Origin: CAYVBJ01 sp964415185
GTDB taxonomy: Bacteria > Bacteroidota > Rhodothermia > Balneolales > Balneolaceae
Direction: 5' to 3'
NCBI GenBank assembly: GCA_964415185.1
Contig: CAYPZI010000094.1
Location: forward strand, 1-11,464
Length of the DNA: 11,464 nucleotides
Below are positions 6,466-11,464 of this stretch, one piece after another. The notes beneath the pieces were generated by a model. The model was given only the letters and a program-made list of their open reading frames with translations. It was not told the DNA's origin and searched no databases. The first letter of the stretch is position 1. Each line of letters starts with the position of its first letter. The translations under genes and the position numbers were made by a program.

Positions 6466-8826
6466 TCAATTCCTGAGTGGTTTTCCTGTCTCAAGCATGT
6501 GCTTCATCCTGGCGTGGGTTCTTTCATCCCTGAAGCAATCCAGTATAACCTTTCGCTCCAGTTTCAGAACATACGCTTCATCCACTTTCTGCGGCTCACT
6601 CAGGTCGCCGCCGGTCATAACATACGCTACCTTTTCAGCCAGCACTTCGTCATAGGGTGAAAGGAAATTGGCCTCTTTCATGATGTAAAGCATCAGCTTA
6701 AGGGCGCTGTATCCCGTCTGACCGGTAAGCAGCAATTTGGCCGGTGCCGGGGGCATGTACCCTTCATCCGCAAGCACCCTGGCTTCCTGTTTTGCCGCCC
6801 TGAGCAACAAATCACGGTTCATGATTATACGGTCCGGTTCACGCAGGTATCCGAGCTCCCTTGCTTTGGGTGCACCGTCCGATACTTTCGCCATGCCGAT
6901 GGTTTTGAAAGCTTCCTTCAGGTACGGCAGAGGGTCCGCCCGGTCTTCATCGGTAACACGTTTCAGGGTTCGCTGCAGCATCTCCTTCGTTCCGCCTCCG
7001 GCCGGAATCAGTCCGACCCCAAGCTCAATCAGCCCGCAGTACAATTCATGATGAGCCACTACCCTGTCGGTGTGCATCATAAATTCAACCGCACCTCCAA
7101 AGGCCCTTCCCGAAACAGCCGCAACCACCGGAAACGGCTGGTATCTCAATCCGACAGCCGTATCCTGGAAATTTTTCACGGCTTCTTCAATCAGGCTGAA
7201 GTTGCCCTCTTTCAATGCCGTTCCCGCTTCCATGAGATTGGCTCCATAGCTGAAGTTCTGGGCATCATGGCCAATAACCATGGCTGAAAAATCCTTCTTA
7301 ACAATATCGCAGCACTTGTTTACCGTCTCTATCAGGTCAAAACCAAGGGTTTGCTGTTTGGTCCTGAATTCGAGCAGGGCCACGCCATCCCCCATATCAT
7401 ACAACCCTGCACTTTTGTTGCCGAATACTTCTTTTTCATCTTTCTTAAGTATTGCAACCGTAACAGCATCCTTTGCAGGCGGGCTCAGTTTATCTGTTTT
7501 GCCATCAGCAAGGCTGTATACCGTATCATCCTTATAAAAACTTTCACGGCCCGATTTCAGCATTTCTTTCACCGATTCAGGCACTTCCCTGTCCTCTTTC
7601 TCCATGCGTTCCACAGATTTTTTCACTCCGATTGCGTCCCATCTCTGAAACGGGCCGAGCTCCCAGTTAAAGCCCCACTGCATGGCCCGGTCGATACTTT
7701 CTGCCGAATCCGTAATTTCCGGTATCCGGTTGGCAGAGTAGAGCAGCAGGTCACAGTGTATTTCCCAGAGAAACTTACCGGCCTTATCATCCCGGTAAAC
7801 CAGGTACCGGAGCCTCTCTTCCGCTGTTTTGAACTTTTCTTTAGCTTCCTTTGCAGACTCAAACACCGGCTTTTTCTGCGAATCATATTCCATTATTTCA
7901 GGATTGAGTGACAGGTATTCCTTGCCGTTATTTCCCGTCACTTTTTGATAAAAACCTTTTCCGGTTTTGTTTCCGAACCATTCGTTATCAATCATCTTTT
8001 TAAAGCCGTCCGGAAGCTCAAAAACCTCACGGCGTTCATCATCGGGTATGGAAGGAAGCAGGTTTTCAGCCACATGGTTAATCACGTCCAGCCCTGCCAT
8101 ATCTGCGGTTCTGAAGGTAGCCGCTTTCGAATAGCCGGTCAGGGTGCCCGTTAAGAAATCGATTTCTTCAGCACTGAATTCACCGTTGAAAAACTTCGGC
8201 ATGATGGATGCCATAGAAAAAATACCGATGCGGTTGGCTATGAAATTCGGCGTGTCATTACATTCAACAACTCCCTTTCCGAGTATTTTCTCACAAAACC
8301 GGATCATGTAATTCACCACTTCATCCGATGTCTTATCGGACGGAATGATTTCGAGCAATTTCATGTACCGGGGGGGATTAAAAAAATGAGTCCCCATGAA
8401 GTGCTTTTGAAACTCATCCGAACAGTCGCTTCCGATTTCTGAAATCGGTAGCCCCGAAGTATTGGAACTGATGATCGTGCCGTCTTTCAAAATCCCGTCA
8501 AGCCTGCCCATCATCTTCTTTTTGATATCCATTCTTTCGATGATCACTTCACACACCCATTCGGCATCTGCGGCTTTCTCGAGATCATCCTCGAAATTAC
8601 CGGTTTGAATACGGCTTGCATAGCCTGGCAGCCCAAGCGGAGCCGGTTTCATTTTTGTCAGTTTTTTCAATGACTCATTTGCAATCTTGTTGGGATTGGC
8701 TTCGTCATCCGATTTCATATCCAGCATGGTGACCTTCAAACCGGCATTCACGCAGTGAGCGGCAATCTGGCTGCCCATCACTCCTGAACCCAAAACCAAA
8801 ACGTTCTGAATGTTATATCTGTGCAT
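6466..8826 (-). CDS. fadN: 3-hydroxyacyl-CoA dehydrogenase/enoyl-CoA hydratase fusion
   Basis: A 786-residue bifunctional beta-oxidation enzyme with the dehydrogenase at the N-terminus and the hydratase at the C-terminus. That is the order of Bacillus FadN (about 790 residues) and the reverse of E. coli FadB. The NAD-binding motif GSGVMG is at 13-18. The dehydrogenase dyad is H147 (GTHFFNPP) with E159 (KLLEII), and the C-terminal dehydrogenase helices follow to about 400. The crotonase domain starts near 475, with an oxyanion segment FSYGANL at 525-531 and both hydratase glutamates, E581 (FGGAVEF) and E601 (LIELGVGLIPAGGGT). Both halves therefore look active. It converts enoyl-CoA through 3-hydroxyacyl-CoA to 3-ketoacyl-CoA, which the downstream thiolase uses. 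It starts 26 nt after the synthetase stop, without a clear Shine-Dalgarno site, which suggests a shared transcript. Confidence 0.93.
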   Translation of the reverse strand: MHRYNIQNVLVLGSGVMGSQIAAHCVNAGLKVTMLDMKSDDEANPNKIANESLKKLTKMKPAPLGLPGYASRIQTGNFEDDLEKAADAEWVCEVIIERMDIKKKMMGRLDGILKDGTIISSNTSGLPISEIGSDCSDEFQKHFMGTHFFNPPRYMKLLEIIPSDKTSDEVVNYMIRFCEKILGKGVVECNDTPNFIANRIGIFSMASIMPKFFNGEFSAEEIDFLTGTLTGYSKAATFRTADMAGLDVINHVAENLLPSIPDDERREVFELPDGFKKMIDNEWFGNKTGKGFYQKVTGNNGKEYLSLNPEIMEYDSQKKPVFESAKEAKEKFKTAEERLRYLVYRDDKAGKFLWEIHCDLLLYSANRIPEITDSAESIDRAMQWGFNWELGPFQRWDAIGVKKSVERMEKEDREVPESVKEMLKSGRESFYKDDTVYSLADGKTDKLSPPAKDAVTVAILKKDEKEVFGNKSAGLYDMGDGVALLEFRTKQQTLGFDLIETVNKCCDIVKKDFSAMVIGHDAQNFSYGANLMEAGTALKEGNFSLIEEAVKNFQDTAVGLRYQPFPVVAAVSGRAFGGAVEFMMHTDRVVAHHELYCGLIELGVGLIPAGGGTKEMLQRTLKRVTDEDRADPLPYLKEAFKTIGMAKVSDGAPKARELGYLREPDRIIMNRDLLLRAAKQEARVLADEGYMPPAPAKLLLTGQTGYSALKLMLYIMKEANFLSPYDEVLAEKVAYVMTGGDLSEPQKVDEAYVLKLERKVILDCFRDERTHARMKHMLETGKPLRN

Positions 8827-8852
8827 ATCTGTTTAGCTTGATTATTTGAAAA

Positions 8853-10658
8853 TTATGATTCCGTTTTTTCACTCTCTTCACTGTACATCTTTTCGATAAG
8901 ATGCGAATATTTCTCCTTCACCACCGATCGTTTCACCTTCATGGTCGGTGTCAGCTCGCCGTTTTCAATCGACAACATCTCATCCAGAAGCTCAAACTTT
9001 TTCACCTGCTCCCAGGGTGACAAACTCCTGTTTAATTTCTCTACCTCTTTTTGAATAAGGCTTCTCACATTCGGATCTTCCGACATGGGCTCCTTCACTT
9101 CCTTCCCGTCTCTTTTCAGCCTTTTTTTCACATTATCGAATGCAGGTACGATTAAAGCTGAACAGAACTTCTGTTTATAACCCAGAACTACAATCTGATC
9201 AATAAATCCACTGTTCAGAAGCTGGTTTTCCACATTTTGAGGGGCCACATATTTACCGGTAGATAATTTGAATACGGATTTTTTTCTGTCGGTGATATAA
9301 ACATTACCTTCTTCATCCAGTTTGCCGATATCTCCGGTTCTGAACCAGCCGTCTTCCGTAAAAACTTCACCGGATTCTTTTTCGAGCTTGTAATAACCTT
9401 TCATGACGTTTGGCCCCTTAACCAGAATCTCACCGTCTTCTGCAATTTTAACCTTAACATCCGGCAACGGTTTTCCCGAGGCTCCTGTTTTCATATTGCC
9501 CTCTTCCTGAACACAAATCACAGGCGAGGTCTCCGTAAGGCCATAACCCTGGCCAATAAAAATACCAATCGCATTGACAAAACAGAACACTTCGGGTGAA
9601 AGAGCTGCACCGCCGCTTACAACGGCTTTCAATTCTCCGCCGAAGAGTTCCCTGATTTTACTGTACACCAGTTTATCTGCGATTTTATGTGGGATAGTAC
9701 TTAATCCTCTCGGGGGACTGTCGGGATCAAAATTTTCCGTCCGGTGAATCGCCCAGTAATAGATCTGTTTCTGAATGCCGGAGAGTTCCTGGCCCCTGAC
9801 TTTAACTCCCGTTTGTATTTTTTCCATAAGGCGTGGTACGGTAGCCATAAACCAGGGTTTCACGGTTTGAAAGTCTTCACGGATCTCATCAATATCTTCA
9901 ATGTAGTAAATCTTGCACCCCATACTGATGTACATGTAACTCATCAATCTCTCAAACACATGCGAGAGCGGCAGGTACGACAGTACGTTCTTGCCTTTCA
10001 GCTCACCCGGTTTAAAAGGCATCCGGTCGATGGATGCCCTTACGTTATGGCTGATATTGTTATGAGTAAGCATCACTCCTTTTGGGGTACCTGTAGTGCC
10101 CGAAGTGTAGATCAGCGTAGCAAGCTGGTCCGGCTCAATCTCGACTTTCATCTGGTTGAACAGGCCGGGTATCTCTTCATTCATTTGCCGCCCAAGCTCT
10201 ATAATGTCCTCAAAATGCTTCAATTTTTTATGTTTGGACGGTTCAAACGTAATGACGGATGTTACTGTTTCTACCGACTTGATGATCGGTTTCGTATCTG
10301 CAAACATCTCATCATTGGAAACGATATGTACCCTCGCCTCCGAATTTTCCAATATATACTTGATTTGCTCGCCGGGCTGGGTAGTGTAAATGGGAACACT
10401 GACGGCACCAATTGAGAGAATAGCCTGGTCTGCAATCAGCCACTCCGTCCGGTTTTCGGAATGCAGAGAGACCTTATCCCCTTTTTCCACTCCGAGTTTG
10501 ACAAGGCCGAGGCCGAAATATTTTATTTTATCAATAAAATCCTCAACCGCCATGTCGTGCCAATTACCATCCCTCCTGGTTGAAATGAACTTTCCATCGG
10601 GATAATAGGCCAGCCCCTCATCCACAATGTTGATTAGTGTTTTCGGTTCGTATTTCAT
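8853..10658 (-). CDS. Long-chain fatty acid-CoA ligase (FadD15 type)
   Basis: A 601-residue AMP-forming acyl-CoA synthetase that activates fatty acids with ATP and CoA at the start of beta-oxidation. The ATP loop YTSGTTGTPKG is at 184-194, GYGLTET at 371-377, GWFRTGD at 437-443 and the hinge region DRKKSVFKLSTGKYV at 457-471. The adenylation lysine is probably K574 in PTMKVKR. Length and motif spacing match the FadD15/long-chain AMP-binding group rather than acetyl-CoA synthetase or NRPS domains; exact chain-length preference cannot be read. No signal peptide is seen, so it is cytosolic or peripherally membrane-bound. It is the first gene of the operon, with an AT-rich leader and no evident Shine-Dalgarno site. 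The 25-bp palindrome at 10691-10715 begins 33 nt upstream of the start codon. Confidence 0.93.
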   Translation of the reverse strand: MKYEPKTLINIVDEGLAYYPDGKFISTRRDGNWHDMAVEDFIDKIKYFGLGLVKLGVEKGDKVSLHSENRTEWLIADQAILSIGAVSVPIYTTQPGEQIKYILENSEARVHIVSNDEMFADTKPIIKSVETVTSVITFEPSKHKKLKHFEDIIELGRQMNEEIPGLFNQMKVEIEPDQLATLIYTSGTTGTPKGVMLTHNNISHNVRASIDRMPFKPGELKGKNVLSYLPLSHVFERLMSYMYISMGCKIYYIEDIDEIREDFQTVKPWFMATVPRLMEKIQTGVKVRGQELSGIQKQIYYWAIHRTENFDPDSPPRGLSTIPHKIADKLVYSKIRELFGGELKAVVSGGAALSPEVFCFVNAIGIFIGQGYGLTETSPVICVQEEGNMKTGASGKPLPDVKVKIAEDGEILVKGPNVMKGYYKLEKESGEVFTEDGWFRTGDIGKLDEEGNVYITDRKKSVFKLSTGKYVAPQNVENQLLNSGFIDQIVVLGYKQKFCSALIVPAFDNVKKRLKRDGKEVKEPMSEDPNVRSLIQKEVEKLNRSLSPWEQVKKFELLDEMLSIENGELTPTMKVKRSVVKEKYSHLIEKMYSEESEKTES

Positions 10659-10690
10659 ATTGTAAAAAATACTTATTTCGAATAAACTGA

Positions 10691-10715
10691 TACAGGTTAA
10701 CAGTGTTACCCTGTA
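10691..10715. promoter_or_regulatory. 25-bp palindromic operator candidate
   Basis: The half-sites TACAGGTTAACA (10691-10702) and TGTTACCCTGTA (10704-10715) surround a central G at 10703. Eleven of twelve pairs are complementary; only T10697/C10709 is not. It lies in the 142-nt region between the divergent synthetase and thioesterase genes, with its centre 45 nt from the synthetase start and 98 nt from the thioesterase start. Long dyads in such places are typical of TetR-family or similar acyl-CoA-responsive repressors of fatty-acid degradation, but no regulator gene is in the window and the sequence is not one I can assign to a named factor. No convincing -35/-10 or Bacteroidota-type promoter could be placed in the rest of the region. 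Confidence 0.65.
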
Positions 10716-10800
10716 ATTTAAACTTTCGTAAGAGTTTTAAAAATCTCAAACGAGAAAAAAAGTAAATTATCATCAAATTGTAATTGAAAAAGGATAAATA

Positions 10801-11229
10801 ATGCCTGTCAAAATTGAAAAAGAAATCGAACAAAAGGGTCAACTGATTTTAGATCGTTCAAAAAGCACCCTTGGTTCAGCGCTGGGTATCGAATTTCTGG
10901 TTATCCGCAGAAATGAATTAATTGCAACCATGCCTGTTAATGATAATACAATTCAGCCGTTTGGCATTCTTCACGGAGGCGCTTCTGTAGCGCTGGCTGA
11001 AACCCTTGCCTCTGTCGGAGCCTGGCTGAATATTGATGACAGCCACCGTCAGGCAGTGGGAGTTGAAATCAATGCCAACCATATTCGTCCTGTGCCCAAA
11101 GGCAAAACCGTTACCGGTACTGCCCGCCCGGTAAGAATCGGCAAAAAAACACATGTATGGGAAATCCGGATTACGGATGAGAGTGACAGAACCGTCTGCA
11201 TATCCCGGTGCACGCTGATGGTGGTTTAG
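10801..11229 (+). CDS. Hotdog-fold acyl-CoA thioesterase (MenI/YdiI/PaaI-like)
   Basis: A 142-residue single-domain hotdog thioesterase that hydrolyses an acyl- or aroyl-CoA to the free acid and CoA. The helix motif QPFGILHGGASVALAE (52-67) holds HGG at 58-60 and the probable catalytic E67. EINANHIRP (89-97) and the C-terminal CISRC segment follow the pattern of E. coli YdiI (MenI, the 1,4-dihydroxy-2-naphthoyl-CoA hydrolase of menaquinone synthesis) and EntH. Its overall resemblance to YdiI is strong along the whole length. The ATG at 10801 has AAGGA at 10790-10794 with 6-nt spacing, a good ribosome site. It is divergent from the beta-oxidation operon, which suggests either housekeeping of CoA during fatty-acid breakdown or a menaquinone role with coincidental position; sequence cannot decide between them. 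Confidence 0.88.
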   Translation: MPVKIEKEIEQKGQLILDRSKSTLGSALGIEFLVIRRNELIATMPVNDNTIQPFGILHGGASVALAETLASVGAWLNIDDSHRQAVGVEINANHIRPVPKGKTVTGTARPVRIGKKTHVWEIRITDESDRTVCISRCTLMVV

Positions 11230-11231
11230 GA

Positions 11232-11284
11232 AGGAAATAGGAAACAGGAGACAGAAGTTCAGGAGTTCAGGAGTTCAGGAGTTC
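11232..11284. repeat. Short tandem repeats, 7-mers passing into AGGAGTTC 8-mers
   Basis: Starting three bases after the thioesterase stop codon there are three related heptamers (AGGAAAT, AGGAAAC, AGGAGAC at 11232-11252), one degenerate octamer AGAAGTTC (11253-11260) and three perfect AGGAGTTC units (11261-11284). No open frame is involved. The graded change from 7 to 8 bp suggests stepwise growth of the array by slippage. Confidence 0.85.
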
Positions 11285-11314
11285 AGTTTTGAAATATATT
11301 GAGGTTTATGAACA

Positions 11315-11346
11315 GTTGAGGCGTTGAGTCGTTGAGTCGTTGAGTC
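11315..11346. repeat. Octamer tandem array GTTGAGTC
   Basis: Four head-to-tail 8-bp units, the first GTTGAGGC and the next three perfect GTTGAGTC, lie 30 nt after the preceding array. No coding frame or promoter is apparent. The unit is unlike its neighbours in sequence but the same in length. Confidence 0.88.
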
Positions 11347-11411
11347 GTTATTTTCGGATTTTGAAGTTATTATGCAAATTTATGGGTATATTCAAAGCTA
11401 TATTTTTTAAT

Positions 11412-11464
11412 AGTTCTCCAGTTCTCCAGTTCTCCAGTTCTCCAGTTCTCCAGTTCTCCAGTTC
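11412..11464. repeat. Octamer tandem array AGTTCTCC, cut by window end
   Basis: Six perfect AGTTCTCC units (11412-11459) and the first five bases of a seventh run to the end of the window, so the true length is unknown. With the two preceding arrays, this fills most of the non-coding stretch after the thioesterase gene. Confidence 0.92.

Noticed and set aside
5200..10605. Plus-strand open frames of 60-220 residues opposite the fatty-acid operon
   Set aside because: They are antisense shadows of well-supported genes with intact catalytic motifs and have no independent motifs.

Overview
The window looks like a scaffold piece from a Gram-negative bacterium of the Bacteroidota/Balneolota/Rhodothermota side of the FCB group. 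A halophilic Balneolales-type organism is my best guess. The grounds are the DUF4175-type giant membrane protein, the FadN-type (dehydrogenase first, hydratase second) beta-oxidation fusion, a FadD15-type acyl-CoA synthetase, mostly weak Shine-Dalgarno sites in AT-rich leaders, and moderate GC. This is inference from gene content; there is no rRNA or marker gene here to confirm it.

Layout. 1-265: a structured, hairpin-forming dispersed repeat (copy A), then a short AT-rich leader. 266-1153 (+): a metallo-beta-lactamase-fold hydrolase. 1154-1425: AT-rich intergenic DNA with two weak dyads. 1426-4797 (+): a 1123-residue DUF4175-like membrane and coiled-coil protein with a TTG start. 4798-5208: a cluster of the same repeat (copies B and C), interrupted by exactly 100 N. 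5209-10658 (-): a three-gene fatty-acid degradation operon transcribed right to left: acyl-CoA synthetase, 3-hydroxyacyl-CoA dehydrogenase/enoyl-CoA hydratase, thiolase. 10659-10800: a divergent control region with a 25-bp near-perfect palindrome. 10801-11229 (+): a MenI/YdiI/PaaI-type hotdog thioesterase. 11230-11464: three different arrays of exactly 8-bp tandem repeats, the last cut off by the window end.

The right half is one functional module. The synthetase loads fatty acids onto CoA, the bifunctional protein hydrates and oxidises, and the thiolase cleaves; the acyl-CoA dehydrogenase step must be encoded elsewhere. The divergent thioesterase can hydrolyse acyl- or aroyl-CoA and may share the palindromic operator with the operon. 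The left half (hydrolase and DUF4175 protein) has no evident metabolic link to it. Because the two halves are joined across a 100-N gap inside a repeat, their adjacency is only as reliable as the scaffolding.

The most unusual content is non-coding. The hairpin repeat family conserves an asymmetric GCTW/GAG internal loop, a single extra-helical base and an AAAAGC apical loop, while its stems change by compensatory substitutions. The other notable items are the 25-bp operator candidate and the trio of octamer arrays.
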